Below the pieces are notes generated by a model, which saw only the letters and a list, made by a program, of their open reading frames with translations, made no database searches and was not told where the DNA came from. Source: Kaistia algarum (GTDB taxonomy: Bacteria; Pseudomonadota; Alphaproteobacteria; Rhizobiales; Kaistiaceae). From it: 64,000 bases of DNA. The stretch is from the NCBI RefSeq assembly GCF_026343945.1, contig NZ_JAPKNJ010000001.1:1178001-1242000 (forward strand), in the 5' to 3' direction. The stretch's first letter is position 1. Each line of letters starts with the position of its first letter. Of this stretch, positions 37,541 through 46,341 are shown piece by piece. A program made the translations under genes and the position numbers.

Positions 37541-38785
37541 ATGGACGCCCCCGGCCCTTATCCGGATACATTGATGACCGCACCGCTCACCACGGCACCG
37601 CCCGCCGCCCGATCGCCGCATTCCGAAAAGCCCTCGCTGATCGGCCTTTCGCGCGAGGGCATTGGTGCGGAGCTGGCTCGCATCGGCGTCGAGCGCAAGC
37701 AGATTCGCATGCGCACGTCGCAGCTCTGGAACTGGATGTATGCGCGCGGCGTCACCGATTTTGGCGACATGCTCAACGTCTCGAAGGATATGCGCGCGAC
37801 GCTTTCCAGCGCCTTCACGCTGAAGCGTCCCGAGATCGTCACCGAGCAGGTGTCCGAGGACGGGACGCGCAAATGGCTGATGCGCTTTCCCCCGCGCGGC
37901 GCCGGCCGCCCGGTCGAGATCGAGACGGTCTATATTCCCGAGATCGGCCGCGGCACGCTTTGCGTCTCCTCCCAGGTCGGCTGCACGCTGACCTGCTCCT
38001 TCTGCCATACCGGCACGCAGAAGCTGGTGCGCAATTTGACGGCCGAGGAGATCGTCGGCCAGATCCTCGTCGCCCGCGACCGGCTCGGCGATTTCCCCGA
38101 CACGTCGACGCCGGTCGGCACATCCGTTCCCAGCGAAGGCCGCCTCGTCTCGAACGTCGTCATGATGGGCATGGGCGAGCCGCTCTATAATTTCGACAAC
38201 GTCAAGGAGGCGCTGCTGATCGCCTCCGACGGCGAGGGCCTGTCGCTGTCGAAGCGACGCATCACGCTGTCGACCTCGGGCGTCGTGCCCGAGATCCCGC
38301 GCGCCGGCGCCGAAATCGGCTCGATGCTGGCGATCTCGCTGCATGCCGTGCGCGACGATCTGCGCGACATGCTCGTGCCGCTCAACAAGAAATACCCGAT
38401 CGCCGAACTGCTGGAAGCCTGTCGCAACTATCCCGGCCTCTCCAACGCCCGCCGCATCACCTTCGAATATGTGATGCTGAAGGACGTCAATGACAGTCCG
38501 GCCGATGCGCGCGAACTCGTTCGCCTGCTCAAGGGTATCCCGGCCAAGATCAATTTGATCCCGTTCAATCCCTGGCCGGGCGTCAACTACCAGTGCTCGG
38601 ACTGGGAGACGATCGAGACCTTCTCCGACATCGTCAACCGCGCCGGCTATGCCTCGCCGATCCGCACGCCGCGTGGGCGCGATATCCTCGCCGCCTGTGG
38701 GCAATTGAAGAGCGAGAGCGAGCGAATGCGCGCCCGCGAGCGCCTGGCGCTCGAGGCGATGATGGCCGGCGACGCGGACGAGTAG
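37541..38785 (+). CDS. rlmN: Dual-specificity RNA methyltransferase RlmN
   Basis: A radical S-adenosylmethionine enzyme that methylates C2 of A2503 in 23S rRNA and A37 in some tRNAs. The iron-sulphur motif [11 protein letters not shown] is near residue 150. [36 protein letters not shown] and [15 protein letters not shown] are all typical. The resolving cysteine lies in ILAACGQL near the end. Length is 414 residues from ATG 37541. Starts at 37574 (ATG) and 37499 (TTG) are also possible, and none has a strong ribosome site. Confidence 0.95.
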   Translation: MDAPGPYPDTLMTAPLTTAPPAARSPHSEKPSLIGLSREGIGAELARIGVERKQIRMRTSQLWNWMYARGVTDFGDMLNVSKDMRATLSSAFTLKRPEIVTEQVSEDGTRKWLMRFPPRGAGRPVEIETVYIPEIGRGTLCVSSQVGCTLTCSFCHTGTQKLVRNLTAEEIVGQILVARDRLGDFPDTSTPVGTSVPSEGRLVSNVVMMGMGEPLYNFDNVKEALLIASDGEGLSLSKRRITLSTSGVVPEIPRAGAEIGSMLAISLHAVRDDLRDMLVPLNKKYPIAELLEACRNYPGLSNARRITFEYVMLKDVNDSPADARELVRLLKGIPAKINLIPFNPWPGVNYQCSDWETIETFSDIVNRAGYASPIRTPRGRDILAACGQLKSESERMRARERLALEAMMAGDADE

Positions 38786-38788
38786 CCG

Positions 38789-39211
38789 ATGCGCGCCTTC
38801 CTGCGCATCCTGTTCCTGATCCCGATCGGCTTCATGGCGGCGATCGCGACGGCGATCTTCGTCTATCTCGCCGCCTTCGGCTTTCGCGAACAGGATCTAT
38901 GGGGCGGCCCCGGCCACTTCATTCCGATCATCGTCGAGCCAGTGATGATCCTGATCGCCGGCATCGCGCAAACCGCCGCCCTGCCCTTCCTCGCCGGCAT
39001 CGTGCTCTCGGAAATCCTCGCCATCCGCTCAGTGATCGCCTGGATGATCTTCGGCGGCGGGATCGGACTCGGTGTCCACCTCTTCGCCTTTCCAGGCAAC
39101 ACGGAATTCCTGCCGCCGCTCGCAGCCGGGCTCGCCGCCGGCTTCGCCTATTGGCTGGTAGCGGGGCACGGCGCGGGCGTGAACCGCCCTATTTCGTCTG
39201 CGCCAGAATGA
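38789..39211 (+). CDS. Four-helix inner-membrane protein, function unknown
   Basis: The 140-residue protein has four hydrophobic helices, beginning ILFLIPIGFMAAIATAIFVY and ending LAAGLAAGFAYWLVAG. It starts four bases after the rlmN stop and is probably co-transcribed. Its end overlaps the convergent LysE-type gene by 23 bases. No family function is recognised. Confidence 0.75.
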   Translation: MRAFLRILFLIPIGFMAAIATAIFVYLAAFGFREQDLWGGPGHFIPIIVEPVMILIAGIAQTAALPFLAGIVLSEILAIRSVIAWMIFGGGIGLGVHLFAFPGNTEFLPPLAAGLAAGFAYWLVAGHGAGVNRPISSAPE

Positions 39212-39839
39212 GCCGCACCGCGAAGCCGCCGAGCACCGTGGCGAACAGATAATCGACGGCCCGCGTCGCCTTGGGCGAGCGCTTCAGGAAATCCGCGATC
39301 GAGCCGGCGAAGTAGATCATCGGCAGGCTCATGGGGATCGAGACCGCCACGAAGAGCAGGCCGAGGAACATCAGCTTGCCGCTCGCATGCGGATCGCCCG
39401 GCAGGACGAATTGCGGCAGGAAGGTCACGAAGAAGACGATGATCTTCGGGTTGAGCAGATTGACCGTCAGCCCGTGCAGGAAGACCCGGTAAAGCGGCGC
39501 GGCCGTACGATTGCCGCCCAGCGTCAGGGCCGAGCCGTGGCGGATCGCCTGATAGGCGAGATAGGCCAGATAGGCCGCGCCGACGACTTTGAGGACCGTG
39601 AACGCCGTGACCGAGGCGGCGAGCAGCGCGGCGAGGCCGATCGCGACCAGCACGGTGTGGATGACCAGCCCGAGGGAATTGCCCAGCATGGCCGCGACGC
39701 CGGCCATGCGCGACTGGCTGACCGCCTTGCCGAGGAACAGCGTCATGTCCGGTCCGGGCGTCAGGATCAGAGCCACCACCGCCAGGATATAGGCGAGCAG
39801 AACGGGTGCGGCGGGAACGAAGTTCATCATGATCGGCAT
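39189..39839 (-). CDS. LysE/RhtB-family amino acid exporter
   Basis: This 216-residue membrane protein has about six hydrophobic segments and the family signatures LTPGPDMTLFLGKAVSQSR near residue 28, GAAYLAYLAYQAIR, and FLHGLTVNLLNPKIIVFFVTFLPQF near residue 125. Members export amino acids or related metabolites. The substrate is unknown. Starts at 39839, 39830 or 39827 are close together. A much longer frame continuing upstream is a GC-driven artefact. Confidence 0.88.
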   Translation of the reverse strand: MPIMMNFVPAAPVLLAYILAVVALILTPGPDMTLFLGKAVSQSRMAGVAAMLGNSLGLVIHTVLVAIGLAALLAASVTAFTVLKVVGAAYLAYLAYQAIRHGSALTLGGNRTAAPLYRVFLHGLTVNLLNPKIIVFFVTFLPQFVLPGDPHASGKLMFLGLLFVAVSIPMSLPMIYFAGSIADFLKRSPKATRAVDYLFATVLGGFAVRLILAQTK

Positions 39840-39950
39840 CCACGAAGAGATGCGAGATCTATAGCACGAAGCCAGCCATCGCCAATTGCGATGCATTCGG
39901 GTTCTCCGCTCCCGCGTTGATGCTATGCTGCGCCTGCACAAGGCCCTTCC

Positions 39951-41042
39951 ATGTCCCTCTCCCGCTTTTTCCCGCCGATCGGCCTCTGGCCGCGCCCCCT
40001 CCAATGGGTCGGCCTCGTCGCCGGCTCGGTCGGGCTCGCGGCCCTGCTTTTTGCCGCCGGCCTGCCCGCGGCGCTGTTGCTGGGGCCGATGGCCGCTGGG
40101 ATCGCGGCCGGTGTCGGCGGCGCGACCATCCGCGTTCCTGATCCGCTGGCGATCGCCGCACAGGCGATCGTCGCCATGCTGATCGCCTCGGCGATCACGC
40201 CCGGCATCGTCGGGACCTTTCTCTCCGACTGGCCGCTGTTCATCGCCATCGTCGCCACCACCATCATCGCCTCGAGCTCCCTCGGCTATGTCATGAGCCG
40301 GCGCCGCATCCTGCCGGGGACGACGGCGGTCTGGGGCTCCTCGCCCGGCGCCGCCTCGGCGATGGTGCTGATGGCCGAGGCTTTCGGCGCCGATGCGCGG
40401 CTCGTCGCGCTGATGCAATATCTGCGCGTCGTCATGGTCGCCGGCTCCGCTTCGATCCTGGCCGGCTTCTTCGTCGACCTCTCCGGCGCGCCGCGTCCCG
40501 AGACCGTCTGGTTCCCACCGATCGACGCAGCCGCCTTCGGCGGTACGGTCGCGGTAGCCGTCATCGGGACGCTCATCGGCCGGGTCTCGCGCATTCCGTC
40601 CGGCACCATGCTGGTGCCGATGGTGGTGGGCGCCGCGCTGCATGCGACCGGAACGCTGGCGATCCAATTGCCGGAATGGCTGCTCTCGATCGGCTATGCG
40701 CTGATCGGCTGGCGCATCGGTCTCGGCTTCACCCACGCGATCGTGCGCCATGCCGCCCGGATCCTGCCGCATCTCATTCTCTCGATCGCCGTGCTGATCG
40801 CCTTTTGCGGCGGCCTTGCCCTGCTGCTCGTTCATCTTCTCGGCGTCGATCCGCTCACCGCCTATCTGGCAACCAGCCCCGGAGGAATGGATTCGATCGC
40901 GATCATCGCCGCCGCGACGCCCGTCGACATTTCCTTCGTCATGGCGCTGCAGGTCGTGCGCTTCTTCCTGATCGTGCTGCTCGGCCCGTCGATCGCCGGC
41001 TTTATCGCGCGCCGCATCCATGCGAGCGAACATAGCCACTAG
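39951..41042 (+). CDS. AbrB-family (duplicated) membrane transporter
   Basis: The 363-residue protein is almost entirely membrane segments, arranged as two similar halves. AALLLGPMAAGIAAG lies near residue 40, with PGTTAVWGSSPGAASAMVLMAEAFGADARLVALMQYLR in the first half and ATSPGGMDSIAIIAAATPVDISFVMALQVVRFFLI in the second. These PG-rich repeats are typical of the AbrB regulator-like permease family, often named ammonia monooxygenase in error. The transported compound is unknown. Confidence 0.85.
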   Translation: MSLSRFFPPIGLWPRPLQWVGLVAGSVGLAALLFAAGLPAALLLGPMAAGIAAGVGGATIRVPDPLAIAAQAIVAMLIASAITPGIVGTFLSDWPLFIAIVATTIIASSSLGYVMSRRRILPGTTAVWGSSPGAASAMVLMAEAFGADARLVALMQYLRVVMVAGSASILAGFFVDLSGAPRPETVWFPPIDAAAFGGTVAVAVIGTLIGRVSRIPSGTMLVPMVVGAALHATGTLAIQLPEWLLSIGYALIGWRIGLGFTHAIVRHAARILPHLILSIAVLIAFCGGLALLLVHLLGVDPLTAYLATSPGGMDSIAIIAAATPVDISFVMALQVVRFFLIVLLGPSIAGFIARRIHASEHSH

Positions 41043-41138
41043 CGACGCGGCCTCACCTCGCGACAAATTCGTTCGCCAAGACGCGGCATTGGTGGTTAGG
41101 TCGATGCGCCCACGCCGTATCAACTCGGGAGGAGTGAG

Positions 41139-41951
41139 ATGATGGGTGCTGTTTACGCAAACCGGGTGGCCCGCGTCCTGCGCCGCGCCGTCGGCGCCCT
41201 CGTGGTGCCCGTCCTCGGGCTCGCTTTGGCCGGCCCGGTTCATGCTGCCGACGACGCTTCGGCGATCGTCAAAGCGATGTCCGACTATGTCGCGAGCCAG
41301 AAGACGATCGCGATGACCTTCGACACCTCGATCGAGGTCGTGACGCCTGAGATCGAGAAGATCCGGTTCGCGTCCTCGGGATCGCTGGATCTCAACCGGC
41401 CGAACCAGTTCCGCGCCCACCGCGTCGGCGGCTATGCCGATGTCGAGGCGGTGAGCGACGGCAAGCTGTTCACCTTGCTCGGCCGCAATCTGAACCGCTA
41501 TGCCCAATTGCCCATTGAGGGCGGCACGATCGACGATATCGTCGCGGGACTGCGGCAGGCGGGAGCGGAACTGCCAGCGGCCGACCTCATCTCCTCCAAT
41601 GCCTATGACGCGCTGATGGGCGGCGTGATCGATGGCCGGCATATAGGACGCGGCGTGATCGACGGTGTCGAGTGCGAGCATCTCGCCTTCCGCACGCTCG
41701 ACACCGACTGGCAGCTCTGGGTCGAAATCGGGGAGCATCCAATCCCCCGCCAATTCGTCATCACCAGCAAGGCCGTCGCCGCCGCGCCGGAATATACGAT
41801 CCGCATCAAGAGCTGGAACACGGCGCCGAACTTTGCCGCCGATGCCTTCGCCTTCACCGCGCCAAAGGGCGCCGAGAAGGTCGATTTCGCCGCGCTGGGC
41901 GAAATGGACGAGGTCCCGCCGAGTGCCGCCGCGAAGGGAGATTTGAAATGA
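41139..41951 (+). CDS. DUF2092 exported protein
   Basis: The 270-residue protein has a signal peptide (VVPVLGLALAGPVHA) and a body typical of DUF2092, an LolA/LolB-like lipoprotein-carrier fold: IVKAMSDYVASQKTIAMTFD, GSLDLNRPNQFRAHRVGG, GVIDGVECEHLAFRT and DWQLWVEIGEHPIPRQFVI. It probably acts in the periplasm on a hydrophobic ligand, but the role is not established. GGAGGAG precedes ATG 41139. The stop overlaps the next start by four bases. Confidence 0.85.
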   Translation: MMGAVYANRVARVLRRAVGALVVPVLGLALAGPVHAADDASAIVKAMSDYVASQKTIAMTFDTSIEVVTPEIEKIRFASSGSLDLNRPNQFRAHRVGGYADVEAVSDGKLFTLLGRNLNRYAQLPIEGGTIDDIVAGLRQAGAELPAADLISSNAYDALMGGVIDGRHIGRGVIDGVECEHLAFRTLDTDWQLWVEIGEHPIPRQFVITSKAVAAAPEYTIRIKSWNTAPNFAADAFAFTAPKGAEKVDFAALGEMDEVPPSAAAKGDLK

Positions 41952-42259
41952 CCCTGAAGCTTTCCCGCATCGCCGCGCTCGGGCTTGGCCTGCTGACCGG
42001 CCTCGCCGTGCTTCCCGTCGATTGGGCTGCGCTCCGTTCCGGCTCGCTGATGCCCCAGGCCGAGGCTGTCGTTGGCCGGCCGCTGACGCCGATGAGCTAT
42101 GCCGGCGTTGCCCGCCGGACGCCCTATTATCACCCGGCGCCGGTCGTGGTCGTCCCGCCGCCCGTCGTGGTGCGACCACCCGTGGTGGTCGTCGCGCCGC
42201 GTCCCGGCTGCTATCAGGTCGTCAATGCCTATGGGCAGCTGACCTGGCGTTGTCCCTGA
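41948..42259 (+). CDS. Small exported proline/valine-rich protein
   Basis: This 103-residue protein, translationally coupled to the DUF2092 gene, has a signal-type start (ALGLGLLTGLAVLPVDWAAL). The middle is low-complexity VVVVPPPVVVRPPVVVV, and a short C-terminal cap with two cysteines (GCYQVVNAYGQLTWRC) ends it. Its fixed coupling suggests that it partners the DUF2092 protein at the cell surface. The function is unknown. Confidence 0.75.
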   Translation: MTLKLSRIAALGLGLLTGLAVLPVDWAALRSGSLMPQAEAVVGRPLTPMSYAGVARRTPYYHPAPVVVVPPPVVVRPPVVVVAPRPGCYQVVNAYGQLTWRCP

Positions 42260-42277
42260 CGGTCGCGAGACCGGGCT

Positions 42278-42556
42278 TCATTGCTGCTGGCTCATCGCCT
42301 CGTCGCGATAGCCTTCATTCTGCCGGATACCGACGGTTCCGTTGGGCGCGACCGTTATCACGACATGGGCGCCGGGCATCAGCCCATAGAGCAATACAGG
42401 CTTGCTGACGCGATAGGTCTTGCCCGTCGTCAGAGTGACATCGCCGGTGCCGGGGTTCGCCCTGGTGACTGTCCCCGGATAGCTCTGCTGCGCCATGGCC
42501 GGGCCGGCGCCCAGTAGCGCCGCACCCAAGGTTGTGATGATAACCGCGTTGCGCAT
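42278..42556 (-). CDS. DUF1344-like small periplasmic protein
   Basis: ATG 42556 follows GGGAGGAG and gives a 92-residue product. A signal peptide ends AGPAMA, and the body follows the DUF1344 pattern: GTVTRANPGTGDVTLTTGKTY, then LMPGAHVVITVAPNGTV. No enzymatic residues are apparent, and the role is not known. Confidence 0.75.
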   Translation of the reverse strand: MRNAVIITTLGAALLGAGPAMAQQSYPGTVTRANPGTGDVTLTTGKTYRVSKPVLLYGLMPGAHVVITVAPNGTVGIRQNEGYRDEAMSQQQ

Positions 42557-42712
42557 GTCTCCTCCCACCGCCTGCGCAGGAGCCGAGAAAGGCCGGCCCC
42601 AGCGTTAAAGCCGAAATGGCGTGGGGAAGACGCAAGTCAAGCGGCGTGCCGGGGAGCCGGTGCACGGAGCGGCACCAGCTTCAAAGCAAGGCGGACGGGT
42701 GCCACCGCCGCG

Positions 42713-43453
42713 TCAGGCGGTGAGAGCCTTGGGGGTGACGGCGTCCTGTTGAAGGATCGCCTCATCCGCGCCAAAGAAAGGCTCGAACAGCATACGCCGC
42801 TCGAACAAGGTCGAGCGGAAGGATGGATAGCGGTGGAGCACCTTGTTGCGCGCCGCCTTGAAATCCAGCGTCATCAGGCTGAGCGGCTTGATCAGCGGCG
42901 GATAGGGGCGCGGCTCGCAGACGAGTTCGCAGCCGAAGACCCGCCGGTAGAACGCCTGATGCTCGGTCCGCACGCTGGCGAGGATCACATCGGCATCGAA
43001 ATGCTCTGCCGCCATCCAGGCGATACGGGTCGTCAGATAGGGCATCAAGCCAGGATAGGCATTCGAGAACGCTTCGTCCGTCGCGTGGCGCGTCGGATCG
43101 ATCAGGACCTTGCCGGCGTCGAGCATCGGCCCGACAACGTCGAGAAAGGGCGCGCGATCCGGTCCATCGGGCTGATCGGCCGTCATCACGCTGATGCGGA
43201 TGGTGGCGGCGATGCGGCCATCCAGATGCAACGCGACCACCATTGTATTGTCTAGATCATCGTATTGATCGCTGAGTCGCCTGGAAAAACTCGGCACAAC
43301 AGCCTTTTCGCGCTCATACGCCTCGTAACGCAGACGAAACACCGCGTCTCGATCCGCCTCCGTTACTGCAACCCGGTAGTCTACCTTCTCCAGAACATTG
43401 AACAAACGCTCGGAGAAGCTCGGCGCCGAGGGCGCCAACGCCGCAACAGACAT
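42713..43453 (-). CDS. FeeM-like N-acyl amino acid synthase/GNAT acyltransferase
   Basis: The 246-residue protein has the FeeM catalytic core: VFRLRYEAYEREKAVVPSF near residue 44, QYDDLDNTMVVALHLDGRIAATIRISVM near residue 65, and LASVRTEHQAFYRRVFGCELV near residue 165. FeeM-type enzymes join an acyl group from acyl carrier protein to an amino acid, and resemble acyl-homoserine-lactone synthases. ATG 43453 with GGAGA upstream is preferred over 43507. No acyl carrier or regulator gene adjoins it, so the product cannot be inferred. It may make an acyl signal or surfactant. Confidence 0.75.
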   Translation of the reverse strand: MSVAALAPSAPSFSERLFNVLEKVDYRVAVTEADRDAVFRLRYEAYEREKAVVPSFSRRLSDQYDDLDNTMVVALHLDGRIAATIRISVMTADQPDGPDRAPFLDVVGPMLDAGKVLIDPTRHATDEAFSNAYPGLMPYLTTRIAWMAAEHFDADVILASVRTEHQAFYRRVFGCELVCEPRPYPPLIKPLSLMTLDFKAARNKVLHRYPSFRSTLFERRMLFEPFFGADEAILQQDAVTPKALTA

Positions 43454-43646
43454 GCTGGTCTCCAAATGGGGGTGGCCATCAGGCCCCATTGCAAACAAGC
43501 TTAACAAATCGTTAACAGCCGGAACAGGCAGGCGGACCCACTGCCGGCTTCAATGGCAGCCTTTTCATAGTTTACTTTTTATTAAGGTTAATTTGCGGCG
43601 CAGCAGAATGGCAACCGCGCTGCTGCGGCGCGAAAGGACGTCGACT

Positions 43647-44324
43647 CTAGTCGCCGACGCTCATCGCCAGAATGCGGCTGAGCTCCGTCAGATTTCGTCC
43701 CGTTTCGGCCAACCACGCATTGAACGCTGCCTGGACGAGCGCGAAGTCGCGCTTGCCACCGGGAGCGCGCTCAACGACGCCCTCGCGGATCAGCGCCGTG
43801 ACGACGTCGGGCGACAGCGCGAAGGCCGGCTTGCCGATCATGCGCAGGAACCAGATGCCCGAATCTCCGCCGAGATGGCTGCCTCGGCGCTTCAGGACGT
43901 CGAGCAGGCCGACGTAATCGCCATCCGGCCAATCCGCGAAGAAACGGGCGGCGCTGCCATGCTCGCGCGCGAGATCGAGAAGAAAGGCGGCATTGGCCTG
44001 CACGCTGCGGATCTTGGCGCCATTGCGGACGATGTCGGCATTGCGCAGAAGCGCATCGAAATTCTCATCCGACAGGAAGGCGCAAGCGGCCGGATCAAAG
44101 CCGCGGAACGCCGCTTCAAACGCCGGCCATTTCGCGTCGATCACCTTGGAGGAGAAGCCGGCATTGAAGACGCGCCGGGTCATGGCCGCGAGGATACGGG
44201 CGTCCGCCATGGCCGCGATCTCGGCTGGCGATTTCACCGGGGTCCCGGCGAGGAGCGCTTCGAGCCGTTCCAGCCCGCCTTTCCGCTCCGCCGCACGCGC
44301 CAGGATCTCGCCGAAATCGCGCAT
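43647..44324 (-). CDS. DNA-3-methyladenine glycosylase I family protein (Tag-like)
   Basis: The 225-residue protein belongs to the Tag-like helix-hairpin-helix glycosylases: MTRRVFNAGFSSKVIDAKWPAFEAAF near residue 49 contains the base-recognition region, and ILRNADIVRNGAKIRSVQANAAFLL follows. It removes alkylated adenine from DNA. It is more divergent than E. coli Tag and lacks an obvious cysteine/histidine zinc site, so the base specificity may differ. It follows the GntR regulator by 23 bases and may be transcribed with it. Confidence 0.8.
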   Translation of the reverse strand: MRDFGEILARAAERKGGLERLEALLAGTPVKSPAEIAAMADARILAAMTRRVFNAGFSSKVIDAKWPAFEAAFRGFDPAACAFLSDENFDALLRNADIVRNGAKIRSVQANAAFLLDLAREHGSAARFFADWPDGDYVGLLDVLKRRGSHLGGDSGIWFLRMIGKPAFALSPDVVTALIREGVVERAPGGKRDFALVQAAFNAWLAETGRNLTELSRILAMSVGD

Positions 44325-44347
44325 CTCGAACTCCCGTCGGCCGCTCG

Positions 44348-45100
44348 TCAGCGATCCGTCAGCACCATGCCCGCCGCCGCGTCGCGGGCGATATAGCTCT
44401 GGATCTGGCGGACGATCTGCGCGGCGTGGGCAGCCGCCAGCTGATCGGCGCGCTCCGCGTCCCCGGCCTCGATCGCCGCCACCATCGCCCCGTGCTCGTC
44501 GACATATTGGCGCGGCAGATGATCGTCGAAGGAGGAATAATAGAGCCGCAGCAGGCGGCGGCCCTCGTCGAGCAGGCGGGTGAAGAGGGTCGTGAAATAG
44601 GGATTGCCGCCCGCTTCGGCGATGGCAACGTGGAACTCGCGATTGACCTCGATCATGGTCAGCGCATCGCCCCGCTCGACCGCATCGGCATAGGCATCGG
44701 CGAGCGTCTTGATCCGCGACAGCTCGCCGGCGCCGCGATGCACCGCCGCCGAGCGGGTCGTGACGCGATACATCAGCGTCAGCGCCTCGAAATAAACCGG
44801 CAGGCGGATGAAATCGATCGGCGAGACGATGGTGTTGCGGTTCGGCAGCGTCGTCACCAGCCCCTCGGCGGCAAGGCGAACCATGGCCTCGCGCACCGGC
44901 GTGCGCGACATGTCGAATTCCGCGGCGAGGCTCACCTCGTCAAGCGGACTGCCCGGCGCCAGCGACAGATCGAGGATCGAGCGGCGGAGCTTCTCATAGA
45001 CGGTCTGGGCGCCGTGGCCGCGGACGCGCTTGCCGCCGTCCTCAGCGGGACCTTCCGCCTCGTCCGCGCCGCGCCGCCGCGTTTCCGTCCCGACGTCCAT
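44348..45100 (-). CDS. GntR-family regulator (FadR/FCD type)
   Basis: A 250-residue transcription factor. The winged helix-turn-helix domain is VYEKLRRSILDLSLAPGSPLDEVSLAAEFDMSRTPVREAM (about residues 34-75). The all-helical FCD effector domain follows, with the metal/ligand-binding histidines seen in NREFHVAIAEAG and in DEHGAMVAAIEAGD. It lies at the end of the sugar ABC operon, after the Gfo/Idh/MocA gene, and probably responds to an acidic sugar or intermediate of that pathway. Confidence 0.9.
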   Translation of the reverse strand: MDVGTETRRRGADEAEGPAEDGGKRVRGHGAQTVYEKLRRSILDLSLAPGSPLDEVSLAAEFDMSRTPVREAMVRLAAEGLVTTLPNRNTIVSPIDFIRLPVYFEALTLMYRVTTRSAAVHRGAGELSRIKTLADAYADAVERGDALTMIEVNREFHVAIAEAGGNPYFTTLFTRLLDEGRRLLRLYYSSFDDHLPRQYVDEHGAMVAAIEAGDAERADQLAAAHAAQIVRQIQSYIARDAAAGMVLTDR

Positions 45101-45178
45101 GCCAAGGCCCCGCTGCCGATCATTCCTGCCGGAGCACTCTACCGAGGGGGCCGGGCGATCACAATCGGCGCGGGCGGG

Positions 45179-46318
45179 TCAGATCCCGGTTAGGCGGGCA
45201 GCCTCGACCTCGCCGAGTGCTTCGGGACGCTCGACGGGATCGTCGATGGCGAGCGTCGCGCCGCCTTCGGTGGCCGAGCGCAGCATCGCCTCCATCACCG
45301 CGAGACCATGGAGGCCGACTTCGCCATTGGCCCGGTGCTGACGGCCGGTCTCGATCGCATCAGCCATGTCGGCGAGGCCGAGGCCCCGGTAGTTGGCAAC
45401 TTCGCCGGCGAAGGTCGGGTAGTTGAGGCCGCCATAGACCATGGCTTCGGTGCCAACGGCCGCGAAGGGCTGGTCGCGCCGGGCGAGGAGTACATCGCCG
45501 CCGAACCAATTCGGATCGGGCACACGCAGCGAGCCTTCCGTGCCATGCAGTTCGAGCGGCGGCTGGCCGTGCTGCCAGACATCCCAGCTCGCGAGGAAGC
45601 TCACCTGCGCGCCGCTCGCGAACTGAAGCAGCGCCTGGACGCTGGTCAGCGTCTCGACCCGAATGGTGTTGCCGCGAAAAGGCGAATCCGGCGCCGTCAC
45701 GATGCGCTCGGCATTGCCGATCCGGCCGATGGCCGCGACCGTTGCTACGGGTCCGAGCAGCGTGATCAGCGTCGCCACATAATAGGGTCCCATGTCGAGC
45801 ACGGGACCGGCGCCGGGCTTGAAGAAGAAGTCCGGGTTTGGATGCCACATCTCCATGCCATGCGACAGGATCGCGGCGGTGCCCATGACGATATCGCCGA
45901 TGGCGCCCTCGTCGATCAGGCGCCGCGCCGTCTGCACGCCAGCGCCCAGAACGGTATCCGGCGCCGCGCCGACGCGAAGGCCCTTGGCCTTCGCCGTCTC
46001 CAGGATCAGCCGGCCTTCCGCGGTCGTCGTGGCGAGCGGCTTCTCGGTATAGACGTGCTTACCATTGGCGAGTGCGGCGAGCGCGACCTCGGCATGGGCG
46101 GCGGGAACCGTAAGGTTCAGCACGATGTCGATGTCGTCACCAGCCAGCAGATCGGCGACCGAGCGCGCCGCGATGCCGTGCTTCTCGGCCTTCGCCTTCG
46201 CCGCCTCAGGGTTCAGATCGGCGCAGGCGACGAAGCGGATCGCCGGAAAGCGGGCCGCATTGGAAAGATAGATTTCGGAAATATTGCCGCAGCCGATCAG
46301 GCCGACGCGCTGGGTCAT
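45179..46318 (-). CDS. Gfo/Idh/MocA-family oxidoreductase (sugar operon)
   Basis: A 379-residue NAD(P)-dependent dehydrogenase. The nucleotide-binding loop is GLIGCGNISEIY near residue 6 and the catalytic-lysine motif is YTEKPLATT near residue 92. PGAGPVLDMGPYYVATLI follows in the substrate domain, containing the D-x-G-x-Y/H pattern of the family. It oxidises or reduces a sugar or cyclitol. Its place in an ABC uptake operon with an epimerase suggests that it catalyses the first oxidation step of the imported sugar. Confidence 0.9.
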   Translation of the reverse strand: MTQRVGLIGCGNISEIYLSNAARFPAIRFVACADLNPEAAKAKAEKHGIAARSVADLLAGDDIDIVLNLTVPAAHAEVALAALANGKHVYTEKPLATTTAEGRLILETAKAKGLRVGAAPDTVLGAGVQTARRLIDEGAIGDIVMGTAAILSHGMEMWHPNPDFFFKPGAGPVLDMGPYYVATLITLLGPVATVAAIGRIGNAERIVTAPDSPFRGNTIRVETLTSVQALLQFASGAQVSFLASWDVWQHGQPPLELHGTEGSLRVPDPNWFGGDVLLARRDQPFAAVGTEAMVYGGLNYPTFAGEVANYRGLGLADMADAIETGRQHRANGEVGLHGLAVMEAMLRSATEGGATLAIDDPVERPEALGEVEAARLTGI

Positions 46319-46341
46319 GGAAAGGCTCCGGAGAGTTGAGA

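Noticed and set aside
39843-42179. Nearly 1-kb-residue minus-strand frame extending the LysE-type exporter upstream
   Set aside because: It runs antisense through the AbrB-type and DUF2092 genes, has low-complexity Arg/Asp/Gly content and no family pattern; only its last 216 residues are real.
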